The notes under the pieces were generated by a model, which saw only the letters and a list, made by a program, of their open reading frames with translations, made no database searches and was not told the origin of the DNA. From Oceanobacillus senegalensis (GTDB taxonomy: Bacteria > Bacillota > Bacilli > Bacillales > Amphibacillaceae), in assembly GCF_900176885.1 (NCBI RefSeq), contig NZ_LT839648.1, forward strand, positions 218,597-282,596: 64,000 nt of DNA, read 5' to 3'. Shown here one piece after another: positions 27,319 to 36,351 of this stretch. The translations under genes and the position numbers were made by a program. Numbering within the stretch: the stretch's first letter is position 1; the number at the start of each line of letters is the position of its first letter.

Positions 27319-28917
27319 TTACAGTTCAAGACTTTCTACATCAAATTCTTCAAAGCCCTCTTCAATTGGTCCGAATAGTTCTTCAAATGGTACGACATCT
27401 TCTTCGTTTGGCGTTTCAATGGTAACTGGTTCATTGATTTCGGATTTACCTTGGTCAAAGGAAAGAGTAATTCCTATCGTTTCCCCTTCAGCTGTAATAT
27501 CCAAATCTACATTTACTGCACTATAACCAATTTGATTGTCTTGGTTAATAACAACATACTCCTCGAAGTTATTAATTGTTAATACTTTATTAATTTCTTC
27601 CATTAAGTCTTCAATCGCTACATCATCTAATTGTCCTAATTGTTTCTTAAGGTTTTGTAATTCCTCTTCAGGAATGCCAAGTGCCTCTGAGTATGCTGGG
27701 TTATCTAGTAACTCAACAAACCCAGGAATGAAACCATGAACGAATGTCTCTAAGAAGGATTGTAAGTTTTCATTGTCTAATTCGAATTTCAATACTTGTT
27801 TAACATCTACATTTTCTGGTACATCCACTTCTGCTTCACTAACTCTGTTATAGAAATCCGAGAAATGGGTTGCAAACAGGTTATAGATATCTAGTGCTAG
27901 TTCTGTTTGTACTTCCATATCCATAGCTGGTTGTCCTTCTAACCCAGCAAGTTCTTCTAAATCAAATTCAACGTATTTTCCAGCTAATTCTGGATCAGGA
28001 GAGAACATTGGTGGGAATTTAATCCACATTTTTGTTTCTGTCATGACCATAGAAATTGGAATGGTCATTTCTACATCACTTTGTACCGTTAATTTCATCT
28101 CTGCATCCATCATCATCGGGTCTTTCTGATAAGATCCAGTAATATCTACTTGAATATTTTCTAGTAATTGTGAAAGGGATTCTTCTAAAGCTTCCTCTGA
28201 TTCATCAAATAAGGAATCAGGTAATTCAACACCAAGGTTCATACTACCTTCATATTGATAAGATTCAAGCTCCATTTCATTCGCATATACTTCTTTAAGT
28301 AATTCTTCAATGGTTTGCGGATTGTCTGTTGCTCTTGACACAATCGTTGCAAACTCTGCACGAGTGATGTCATCTTTTGGAGCAAATTCGTTTCCTGGTT
28401 TACCAGTCATTAAGCCATAATTTACTACCACTTCTACAGCATCTTTCGCCCAATCAGCAATTTCTCCATTATCCTCGAAGTTAATGCTTGTTCCTTCTTC
28501 TAGTTCAAATACATTGACTAAAACTTTTGCTGCTTCAGCTCTTGATAATTCATCTTGAGGATTAAAATTCTCCCCGTCCCCAACCATGAGATCGTTATGA
28601 ATTACGGCAGCCATATATTCGTAGTAATCCATTTCACTATGTAAATCTTTATAGTCAACTGGATCTACATTCTCTGTATCAAGTTCAAGTACACGAGAGA
28701 TAATAATCGCTACCTCTAAACGGGTAATCGTTTGGTCAGGACCAAACTCCCCATTCCCAATACCTTGCATAATTTCTTGTTCATTCATTTCATCAATTGC
28801 TTCTTTTGCCCAGTGGTCGCTAGAAACATCTGAAAAAGCAGATCCCGCGCTTACTGCTGGCGCAAATAAAGCAAAGATAACGGCCAATGCTGTCAAAATC
28901 ATACTGACTTTCCTCAT
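27319..28917 (-). CDS. SLH protein with C-terminal domain of unknown function
   Basis: This 532-residue secreted protein has a signal peptide (about 1-25, VSAGS) and three SLH repeats (about 26-205), with motifs ITRLEVAIII, LSRAEAAKVL and ITRAEFATIV. A very acidic ~320-residue C-terminal region follows, from LLKEVYANEMELESYQYEG. It alternates strands with residue patterns like lipoprotein LppX/LolA-type folds (SMNLGVEL, MDAEMKLTVQSDVEM, TKMWIKFPPMF, KYVEFDLEEL). I do not recognise the family. The ATG at 28917 is preferred because GAGGGGG lies 6 nt before it; the longer frame would bury the signal peptide. Confidence 0.82.
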   Translation of the reverse strand: MRKVSMILTALAVIFALFAPAVSAGSAFSDVSSDHWAKEAIDEMNEQEIMQGIGNGEFGPDQTITRLEVAIIISRVLELDTENVDPVDYKDLHSEMDYYEYMAAVIHNDLMVGDGENFNPQDELSRAEAAKVLVNVFELEEGTSINFEDNGEIADWAKDAVEVVVNYGLMTGKPGNEFAPKDDITRAEFATIVSRATDNPQTIEELLKEVYANEMELESYQYEGSMNLGVELPDSLFDESEEALEESLSQLLENIQVDITGSYQKDPMMMDAEMKLTVQSDVEMTIPISMVMTETKMWIKFPPMFSPDPELAGKYVEFDLEELAGLEGQPAMDMEVQTELALDIYNLFATHFSDFYNRVSEAEVDVPENVDVKQVLKFELDNENLQSFLETFVHGFIPGFVELLDNPAYSEALGIPEEELQNLKKQLGQLDDVAIEDLMEEINKVLTINNFEEYVVINQDNQIGYSAVNVDLDITAEGETIGITLSFDQGKSEINEPVTIETPNEEDVVPFEELFGPIEEGFEEFDVESLEL

Positions 28918-28930
28918 TGGTTTCCCCCTC

Positions 28931-29240
28931 CTAAAATATGAATAATTGGTAAATCCAAAAATTACCAACCAAAGTAAATTATATCACAAACAAAGGGTAA
29001 ATTTGTTATAAATTTGTAAAATTATTATTTTTGCCTCATTGTTTTATGTGTTATTCACTGTATAGCTTTATGGATGATTTCAGGTCAATAGAGGTAAGGG
29101 TATGATAGAGAACGGTGATAAAAAGTTGAAGTGTCATCATCAAGGAAATGGAAAAGGGGGATGAAAGGACCAAACCGGTCGGTGAATATGGGAACCAAGA
29201 GGACAACCCAATAAACACCCCAAATTGGCAAACCCAAAAT
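28931..29240. other. Intergenic stretch without visible gene
   Basis: AT-rich sequence upstream of the SLH gene, probably holding its promoter. No convincing coding frame or structured RNA was seen. Confidence 0.4.
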
Positions 29241-29242
29241 AA

Positions 29243-29273
29243 AAAGCTAACACCCTATTTATGTGTTAGCTTA
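29243..29273 (-). terminator. Terminator of the SEC-C protein gene
   Basis: AAGCTAACAC and GTGTTAGCTT pair around a short loop, with an A-tract on the left that reads as a T-tract on the minus strand. Confidence 0.8.
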
Positions 29274-29277
29274 GTCC

Positions 29278-30294
29278 TTATTGATATTGCTTTATTTCAC
29301 TTTCTAATGCATTAGATAATTTTCGGAAGTTGGTGGAAACGGTACCTGGTGACGTTTCATATTCTTTTGCAACTTGGCTTTGTGTCAGGCTGGTATTGTT
29401 TAAGAATGTTTTTTGAACAAGGTATTCTAATGCTGCTGCATATGGTTCAATTTTTTGGAAGGAAGGCTTTTCCTCTTTACAATACTTATTCCATAGCTTA
29501 ATTCCATTTAGAATGGTTTCATCATGGATATCCTTATTCACTAGGTGGTTTGCAAATAATTGAGTTACTTTTTCATACATTTCATTATCCAGCTCATTAC
29601 CACTCATCCCAAGAACTAATGCATCTGCTAAAAAGTCAGGGAAATGTTGTTTCATACCACCTTTTTCTGCCGCATATTTTTTATATAAATCAAGTACAGC
29701 TGCTTTTTCATGGCGGTATAGCTTAATCATACTGTAAAGGAAGTTATGATGATCAACAAATGGTAGTAATGTTCCGACTACAAGACTTCCTTCTATATAA
29801 TCATCGTTTTCTTGTCGTGGAATATTATAGGTTTCCTTTGTTTGTAAATCCTTTACCGTTACAAATTTCTCTTCTTCGGGATCAAATGGCTGTATCTCAT
29901 AGACAGAGGGGACAGCATTTGCCCAGGTGGAAAATATTTGTTTCAAAGACCCACTTAGTTTTGGAGCGATTTTTCGAGAAAAGATATCGAATAAAGTTTG
30001 CTGTTGGTTAAGCGATGTGGCATGTAATAAAATCCATATCGTTAAACCAGTATGATATACATTTACGATTTCATCATTCTCTTTAAAATCGGATTTATCA
30101 TGTAATTTGATTTGTTCTTGGATTGTTTTCTCATAGTTGCTCATTACAAAAGAGATAAATAATTGATGTAATTGATAAAGTCGTTGCGTTACTACCTGTG
30201 GGTTTAACCCAGATTTATTAGGAGCTCCACAGCATTTTTTATATTTTTTACCACTCCCGCATGGACAAGGGTCATTTCTTCTTATCTTACTCAT
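29278..30294 (-). CDS. SEC-C motif protein with C-terminal helix-turn-helix
   Basis: This 338-residue cytoplasmic protein begins with the SEC-C zinc motif DPCPCGSGKKYKKCCG (about residues 7-23), the metal site found at the SecA C-terminus and in many unrelated proteins. The middle is helical and of unknown function. The last ~45 residues contain LTQSQVAKEYETSPGTVSTNFRKL, a helix-turn-helix with the look of a DNA-binding domain. The SecA2 encoded about 9 kb away lacks a SEC-C tail, but a link is speculative. It is monocistronic. Confidence 0.75.
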   Translation of the reverse strand: MSKIRRNDPCPCGSGKKYKKCCGAPNKSGLNPQVVTQRLYQLHQLFISFVMSNYEKTIQEQIKLHDKSDFKENDEIVNVYHTGLTIWILLHATSLNQQQTLFDIFSRKIAPKLSGSLKQIFSTWANAVPSVYEIQPFDPEEEKFVTVKDLQTKETYNIPRQENDDYIEGSLVVGTLLPFVDHHNFLYSMIKLYRHEKAAVLDLYKKYAAEKGGMKQHFPDFLADALVLGMSGNELDNEMYEKVTQLFANHLVNKDIHDETILNGIKLWNKYCKEEKPSFQKIEPYAAALEYLVQKTFLNNTSLTQSQVAKEYETSPGTVSTNFRKLSNALESEIKQYQ

Positions 30295-30498
30295 ACATTA
30301 GGCACCCCACATTAAATTTATTTTGCTATATTATTATGAGGGAAAATATTCATTTCTTCAAGTTAATAGTGATATAATTGCATTTTTTAAGATTAAATTC
30401 TCATTTATTCGACGCGTTGCTTGCACTATATATGCTACTCTTATAAACTAATAGTAGCAATTTGTCGTAAAGTCCAACAACATTAGAGGAGAAATAAA

Positions 30499-31719
30499 AT
30501 GAAGTCCTTTGGTAATATTCTTGTATCCTTTTTATTTGTAGCATTTATCTTCTTCTTTGGAATTACCACATTTCTCACTCCAGATAAAGAAACTTCGGAT
30601 ACGGAAAATCGGACATTAGCACAGCGTCCCCCCATAACCCCTGAAACAATTGTAAACGGCGAATATACAAGGCAATTTGATTCCTATTTAACCGATCAAT
30701 TTTATTTAAGAGATGGTTGGATTAAAAGTTACCTATCCTGGCAATTATTAACCAATCAAACCTTTGTATATGATTATTATGTTCAAGATGAATGGGTTTA
30801 TCCAAAACCATTTACAGAAATCGACAAAAATGCCATTCAATTTGCAGTGGAAAACATGAAGGAATTGAATCATTATACCAAAAAGAATCAAATAGAGTTA
30901 TATTATTTTTCAATTCCAGATCGAAGACATATGCTTCATGAAAGCTATCCACGATGGGTTGATAATAGCTTAGGACAGGCTGATAAGGAATTATTTTTAT
31001 CTTCCCTACCTAAGGACCATATAAACATAATTGATATTGGACAACAATGGAATAACCAGTGGGGGGATAAAGATTACCATTCCTTTTATTTCAGTACTGA
31101 TCATCACTGGAATATGTATGGAGCTTTTGCAGGGTATGAAGTGATTCGTGAGACACTTCAAGAGAATTCCTCGATTTTCCATGATGGACCATTGGATAAG
31201 GAATCCTATCATATGCATTGCCTAAATGACAGGAATTTTCTCGGTACCTATAATCGACAATTATTCGGCATGATTGACGCATCAGGCGAGGCATTATGCT
31301 ATGTAGAAAACGAACATGTAAATATAGAGGAATGGACAACCTATGTAGATGGCATGTCTGAAGAACATAAGGTCCACTTTTCAGATGTATATGGCAAAGC
31401 GAAGCAATCTGATGATGACGAGTTAGTGACTTATACAGATGTTTATGCAGGGGACCATAGTGAAGTTCATATTTTAAACCCTGAAAAAGCAAACGATAAC
31501 ACGAAAATTTTATTTTTAAAGGATTCGTATGCTAATACACTGCTTCCATTGTTAGCTGAGCATTTTTACCATACAACCTTTTATGATGTTCGGCATAATG
31601 AGGGAGAGAGTCTTTACGAGTTCATCGAGAAGCATGATTATGATGCAGTAGCCTTTTTATATAGTAATGGTAGGACATTGGAATATTTATATGACTTTGA
31701 GCAAAATACGGATAAATAA
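30499..31719 (+). CDS. AlgJ/AlgX-like DHHW protein, O-acetylation partner
   Basis: This 406-residue protein has an N-terminal membrane anchor (about 7-25) and an extracytoplasmic SGNH-like domain. It carries the DHHW motif (Asp201-His202-His203-Trp204 in STDHHWNMYGAFAG) that names the family, plus YYFSIPDRRHML and FLKDSYANTLLPLL, the latter with the nucleophile-type serine. In the AlgI/AlgJ and PatA/PatB systems such proteins transfer acetyl groups to a polysaccharide outside the membrane. The convergent gene encodes an MBOAT protein, the usual partner. B. anthracis uses PatA/PatB pairs to O-acetylate its secondary cell wall polysaccharide; the same role is inferred here. Confidence 0.85.
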   Translation: MKSFGNILVSFLFVAFIFFFGITTFLTPDKETSDTENRTLAQRPPITPETIVNGEYTRQFDSYLTDQFYLRDGWIKSYLSWQLLTNQTFVYDYYVQDEWVYPKPFTEIDKNAIQFAVENMKELNHYTKKNQIELYYFSIPDRRHMLHESYPRWVDNSLGQADKELFLSSLPKDHINIIDIGQQWNNQWGDKDYHSFYFSTDHHWNMYGAFAGYEVIRETLQENSSIFHDGPLDKESYHMHCLNDRNFLGTYNRQLFGMIDASGEALCYVENEHVNIEEWTTYVDGMSEEHKVHFSDVYGKAKQSDDDELVTYTDVYAGDHSEVHILNPEKANDNTKILFLKDSYANTLLPLLAEHFYHTTFYDVRHNEGESLYEFIEKHDYDAVAFLYSNGRTLEYLYDFEQNTDK

Positions 31720-31766
31720 GAGGCTGGGACATTTGTGTTAGAATAACACTTTTATCCCAGCCTCTT
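31720..31766. terminator. Bidirectional AGGCTGGGAC terminator
   Basis: GAGGCTGGGACATTTGTGTT pairs with AACACTTTTATCCCAGCCTC around a tiny loop and is followed by TTTGTTG. It separates the convergent DHHW and MBOAT genes and shares its ends with the element at 27076. Confidence 0.85.
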
Positions 31767-31771
31767 TGTTG

Positions 31772-33205
31772 TTAAAAACGAAAATAAATAAACGGATTAT
31801 ACGTGGAATTTACGAGAAACATCGTTACTAATACAAGTAATCCAAAGTACAAAAATGGTCCTGCCCCATAGCGAATGGGGGAGATGACACGGTTTACTCT
31901 CCTATTTTCCTGAAGCTGATTCATTTGCTTAATAAACCATGGATAAATCGGCAAGCTAAATACTAATCCTAGTACATATAAATAGGATTGATCATGTAAA
32001 TACAGGAGGGCTGTACTGTCAAGTATCGTTGTTCCATTGAAGCCAAACATCGTCTGAATGAATTCAAAGGAATAGGTGAAATTATCTGCCCGGAAAAAGA
32101 CCCAGCCAACCATTACAATCAATAATACATAAACATGCTGTATCGGCTTCCAGGTTTTTTCGATAACCCGACGGAATCCCGCACGTTCCACACTAATTAA
32201 AATACCATAGTAAAATCCCCATGCCATGAATGTCCAACTTGCACCGTGCCAGAATCCTGTCAACGTCCAGACAATTAAGAGGTTACGGTATGTTTTCCAT
32301 ATACCTTTTCTATTCCCACCAAGTGGAATATAGACATAATCACGGAACCATGTTGAAAGGGAGATATGCCATCTTCTCCAGAATTCACCGATGCTTCTTG
32401 AAATATAGGGGTAATTAAAGTTTCTTAAGAATGTAAAGCCAAACATTTTCCCTAAACCAATGGCCATATCACTATACCCAGAAAAATCAAAGTAAATTTG
32501 TAGGGTATATGCTAGTATCCCTAACCAAGCCGTGATGATACTAAGCTCATTCGGGTTTGTTGCAAAAACTTGATCAGCAATTTCCCCCATGGGATTGGCG
32601 ATTATCACTTTTTTAGCCAAACCAATTATAAATTGTCGTACCCCTTCTGAAAATAATTCCAACGAAACGATACGATTTTTTATTTGTTCGGCAATGGTAT
32701 TGTAGCGAACAATCGGTCCAGCAACTAATTGCGGGAATAACGATATGTATAAAGCAAGATTAAATAGGTTCTTTTGCACCTTCGCATCATTCCGGTAAAC
32801 ATCGATAACATAACTCATGGCCTGGAAGGTGAAAAAGGAAATTCCAATGGGCAATGGCAACTCTTTATTTGCGAGACCTAAGTCAAACAGCCTGTTCAGA
32901 TTGTCGATAAGAAAAGGGGTGTATTTATAGTAACCAAGAATAGCCAAATTCCCAATAATCGACAACGTTAAAATCCATTTCCTTTTGGAAGTATCGCCTT
33001 CGTATTTACTAATCAGTAAACCGAAGATGTAGTTAAGAATGATAGAAACAAACATTAAAAAGATATACATTGGTTCGCCCCATGCATAAAAGAAGAGGCT
33101 AGCAAGTAGTAAAATAAAATTTTTCAATGCCTTTGGAGCAATAAAATAAGCCAATAAAATAATTGGCAAATAAACAAATAAAAAAACAAGACTACTGAAA
33201 ACCAT
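31772..33205 (-). CDS. MBOAT-family O-acyltransferase (AlgI/PatA-like)
   Basis: This 477-residue polytopic membrane protein has about 11 hydrophobic segments. The conserved region EFWRRWHISLSTWFRDYVYIPLGGNRKG (His280) and the invariant His320 in GFWHGASWTF identify the AlgI/DltB branch of the MBOAT family. It moves acetyl groups across the membrane to a transferase partner. AAGGTG lies 7 nt before the ATG. The convergent DHHW gene is its probable partner, an unusual tail-to-tail arrangement since such pairs are commonly cotranscribed. Confidence 0.9.
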   Translation of the reverse strand: MVFSSLVFLFVYLPIILLAYFIAPKALKNFILLLASLFFYAWGEPMYIFLMFVSIILNYIFGLLISKYEGDTSKRKWILTLSIIGNLAILGYYKYTPFLIDNLNRLFDLGLANKELPLPIGISFFTFQAMSYVIDVYRNDAKVQKNLFNLALYISLFPQLVAGPIVRYNTIAEQIKNRIVSLELFSEGVRQFIIGLAKKVIIANPMGEIADQVFATNPNELSIITAWLGILAYTLQIYFDFSGYSDMAIGLGKMFGFTFLRNFNYPYISRSIGEFWRRWHISLSTWFRDYVYIPLGGNRKGIWKTYRNLLIVWTLTGFWHGASWTFMAWGFYYGILISVERAGFRRVIEKTWKPIQHVYVLLIVMVGWVFFRADNFTYSFEFIQTMFGFNGTTILDSTALLYLHDQSYLYVLGLVFSLPIYPWFIKQMNQLQENRRVNRVISPIRYGAGPFLYFGLLVLVTMFLVNSTYNPFIYFRF

Positions 33206-33619
33206 GGTGACACCTTCATTCTAGGTCCTATTAAAAACAATTCAATACACTAATCGTAATGATAGAGGGCATACTTGTCAATTAGGAGTACGTGTTCCAG
33301 ATGATGGTTGGGTGGGCATTGGTGCGGTTTTTACATAACGCATTCAAGAGTGGACGGAAGAATGTAGGGAACCTATCAAAATAGAGCATAAAACCGTCCC
33401 TGATTTACCAAAACTTATTGTTTGCTAAACTTTCTATTCATATTCTATTGGTATGATTAAAATTGGTAGAAGTTTCCCGTAGATTAAGAGGAAGTAATAC
33501 CTCACCTCATTGAGGAAAAGCTAAACATTTTCAGTGGTTGATGGAGAACCCCTCTCTGATTGAAGGTTCATTTTATTTTTCATAGGAGTATTCTATCTAT
33601 TATTTTGATTTTTATTTTC
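33206..33619. other. Intergenic stretch between divergent genes
   Basis: About 410 bp without a credible gene. One isolated AAACCGTCCCT half-repeat occurs at about 33391-33401. Promoters for the MBOAT and 5'-nucleotidase genes must lie here. Confidence 0.4.
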
Positions 33620-33635
33620 GAGGAGGATATAGTGG

Positions 33636-35840
33636 ATGGCAACAAATAAAAGAAGGAAAGCCTCTGTAATGACATTGGGGGCAGTTATGGCTACAGCAAC
33701 ACTTGTACCGGCGGTTAGTGCTAGTGCGAAGATGACATTTCCTGATGTTGCTGAGGATCATGAAGCATATCAGGAAGTGAAGGATTTGGTGCGAGCAGGT
33801 GTTGTTAATGGATATGAAGATGGTACCTTTAAACCAGAACAATCGGTTATTCGTTCAGAAGCTGCGAAAATGCTTGCGGTTATTCGTGGGATGGAAGGTG
33901 CAGAAGGCCATGCTCCGTTTTCTGATATAAACGAAGGTAGCTGGTATGCTGATGCTGTCCATGCACTATATGCGGACGGGGTAATCCATGGATATGAAGA
34001 TGGTACCTTTGGGCCGAACGAGACGATGCTACGCTCTGAGTTTGCTAAGCTCGTAGTGGAAGCTTATGATATGGAAATCGTTCGAACAGAGCTTCCATTT
34101 AAGGATGTTGCGGAAAATAAATGGTATGCACCATACATAGAAACACTGTATGCGAACGGATTAATAAAAGGAACAAGTGAAACGACATTTAGTCCTAACG
34201 ATGAAATGAGACGAATTGATTTTGCCTTATTATTAGCCAATGCTGACTATAAGTTTGGAGATAAGCTACCAAAACCTACCTTCGAATTATCTGTCATGCA
34301 TACCAATGATACCCATGCAAATTTAGATAATGCTGCGAAAAAGGTAACTGCTGTAAAAGAAGTTAGGGAAGAAAAACCTCATGCCTTGCTTGTTGATGCA
34401 GGGGATGTTATGTCTGGAACCTTGTATTTTAATGAGTTTCAGGGAATGGCAGATTTACAGTTTATGAATCTGATGGGCTATGATGTGATGACATTTGGAA
34501 ATCATGAATTTGATTTAGGCTCCAGTGAGGAGGGGCATCAGGCGTTGAAAGACTTTGTAGAAGCAGCACAATTTCCATTTGTTAGTGCCAATGTTGATTT
34601 TTCAAAGGATGAAAAATTCACTGGATTATTTAGTGATACGGTCTCCAGTGATCCGGATAACGGGAAAATCTATCAAGGAATTGTCAAAGAAATAGAAGGA
34701 GAAAATGTTGGTATTTTCGGATTAACGACTGCAGAAACAGTGGATTTATCAAGTCCTGGAGCGATTGAATTTGAAGATTATATAGAAGAGGCAGAAAAAG
34801 CAGTAAAAGCGTTTGAAAAACAAGGTATCGATAAAATTATTGCTGTGACACATATTGGATATGATGACAATGTTGCTGTGGATAATGATCAAGCGTTAGC
34901 TCAGGAGGTGGATGGCATCGATTTAATTGTTGGAGGACACACGCATACGAAATTAGACGAACCAGTCATTGTTACGGAGGATGATCATGGCGTAGAAAAG
35001 GACCCGACTGTAATTGTTCAAGCGTATCAATATAATGACTATCTTGGCACGGTGGATGTGCAATTTAATGAGAATGGTGTTGTTATCGGTGCAGCTGGTG
35101 AGTTGATAGAAGTAGGGGAAAAAGAGGAAGACCCTGAAGCAGCGGAAATGCTAGAAAAATATCAGTCAGCTGTAATTGAAGTTTCTGAACAAGAAATTGG
35201 TGCAATAGCAATGGAAGCACTTGTCAATCCGAGAGTATCCGATGAGGGTAATGATGGAAAAAGTGTGAGAAATAGTGAAACACCACTTGGTAACTTAATT
35301 ACGGATGGCATGCTTGCTAAGGCGAAAGAATATAATGAAGATGTGGTGATGGCCATGCAAAATGGTGGTGGAATCCGGGCTGGGATTGACCAAGGGCCTA
35401 TTACCGTTGGAGAAGTTATCACCGTATTGCCATTTGGTAACACATTAGCAACCGTTGAAGTAACTGGTGCCGAGCTTAAAGAAGTCTTTGAAACTAGTTT
35501 CAAAGAATATCCAGCAGAAAGTGGTGGATTCTTACATATAGCTGGTGGTGTTGTTGAATATGATTCTTCTCAGCCTGCTGGGGAGAGGATTGTATCCATT
35601 TCCATTGAAAAAGAAGATGGAACATTAACAGAAGTGGAGGACGACCAAACGTATACGATTGCAACCAATGCCTTTACAGCTAAAGGTGGAGACGGTTATA
35701 CTACGCTAGCTAAGGCGTATGAAGAAGGAAGAGTAACCGACTTAGGCCTTTCCGACTGGGGGAATTTTGCTGAGCATTTAGCAAGCATCGGTGAAATCGT
35801 TCCAGAAGTAGAAGAAAGATTAGTGGATGTAGCAAAATAA
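33636..35840 (+). CDS. SLH-anchored 5'-nucleotidase / metallophosphatase
   Basis: This 734-residue secreted enzyme has a signal peptide (about 1-31) and three N-terminal SLH repeats (about 32-205; VIRSEAAKML, MLRSEFAKLV, MRRIDFALLL, the last diverged). A calcineurin-like metallophosphatase domain follows (about 218-465), with metal-binding motifs NDTHANLD, LVDAGDVMSG, TFGNHEFDLG and GGHTHTKLD, then a 5_nucleotid_C domain (about 510-700) with AMQNGGGIRAGID and GDGYTTLAK. It should release phosphate from nucleotides outside the cell. AGGAGG lies 9 nt before the ATG. The SLH repeats are N-terminal, unlike the GH3 and protease. Confidence 0.93.
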   Translation: MATNKRRKASVMTLGAVMATATLVPAVSASAKMTFPDVAEDHEAYQEVKDLVRAGVVNGYEDGTFKPEQSVIRSEAAKMLAVIRGMEGAEGHAPFSDINEGSWYADAVHALYADGVIHGYEDGTFGPNETMLRSEFAKLVVEAYDMEIVRTELPFKDVAENKWYAPYIETLYANGLIKGTSETTFSPNDEMRRIDFALLLANADYKFGDKLPKPTFELSVMHTNDTHANLDNAAKKVTAVKEVREEKPHALLVDAGDVMSGTLYFNEFQGMADLQFMNLMGYDVMTFGNHEFDLGSSEEGHQALKDFVEAAQFPFVSANVDFSKDEKFTGLFSDTVSSDPDNGKIYQGIVKEIEGENVGIFGLTTAETVDLSSPGAIEFEDYIEEAEKAVKAFEKQGIDKIIAVTHIGYDDNVAVDNDQALAQEVDGIDLIVGGHTHTKLDEPVIVTEDDHGVEKDPTVIVQAYQYNDYLGTVDVQFNENGVVIGAAGELIEVGEKEEDPEAAEMLEKYQSAVIEVSEQEIGAIAMEALVNPRVSDEGNDGKSVRNSETPLGNLITDGMLAKAKEYNEDVVMAMQNGGGIRAGIDQGPITVGEVITVLPFGNTLATVEVTGAELKEVFETSFKEYPAESGGFLHIAGGVVEYDSSQPAGERIVSISIEKEDGTLTEVEDDQTYTIATNAFTAKGGDGYTTLAKAYEEGRVTDLGLSDWGNFAEHLASIGEIVPEVEERLVDVAK

Positions 35841-35931
35841 AATGAGGCTCTTTTCGTATATTTTGTTGTTTTTTACTTCGCATTTGAAGGATGATGCGCA
35901 ATAAATTATTAAGATAGTTGCTGGTGCGTTT

Positions 35932-36220
35932 ACCGCTGCGGAAATACACTACGCACACCTTAGGACCTCCTCGGAAGAAAACCACTTCCTGCTCAGTTCT
36001 AACACGTGCTTTTCCCGCAGGACAAGGAAGACTTCGTCAGCGAAACATCGCACGTAGAAAATCGGCTTTTATTTTCAAGGAGTCGACTGCCCTCCAAACC
36101 AGCGGAGGAAATGCACGGAGACTCCAGTGGGATGAAAAGCCTAGGTGAGACTTCGGAGAGCGTTAGCTCGGAGAAGGCTCAGCAGCGCCCACGGAAAGCG
36201 TAGTGTATTTCCGTAGCGGT
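35932..36220. repeat. 289-bp palindromic element with 23-bp ends
   Basis: The terminal arms at 35932-35954 and 36198-36220 are inverted repeats with one mismatch, beginning ACCGCTGCGG and ending CGTAGCGGT. The interior is GC-richer than its flanks, with TTTTCCCGCAGGA and GCCTAGGTGAGACTTCGGAG blocks, also seen in the elements at 27076 and 44640. Short frames across it are not genes. Confidence 0.75.
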
Positions 36221-36294
36221 ATTTACGAACAGTCTACTGTGTATTCTATTTTGTGCAAAAAGCAACAATCTTTTAGAAAATGGCCTAAAATGAA

Positions 36295-36350
36295 AAGGAG
36301 ACGGTTCTCTTGCTCCAGTCGAAAACTGAAGTGGGAGAACCGTCCCTTTA
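36295..36350. terminator. GGAGACGGTTCTC/GAGAACCGTCCC hairpin
   Basis: AAGGAGACGGTTCTCT pairs with GGGAGAACCGTCCCTTT around a loop with a smaller hairpin. It lies at the 3' end of the minus-strand transglycosylase gene and belongs to the dispersed family. Confidence 0.7.
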
Positions 36351-36351
36351 C

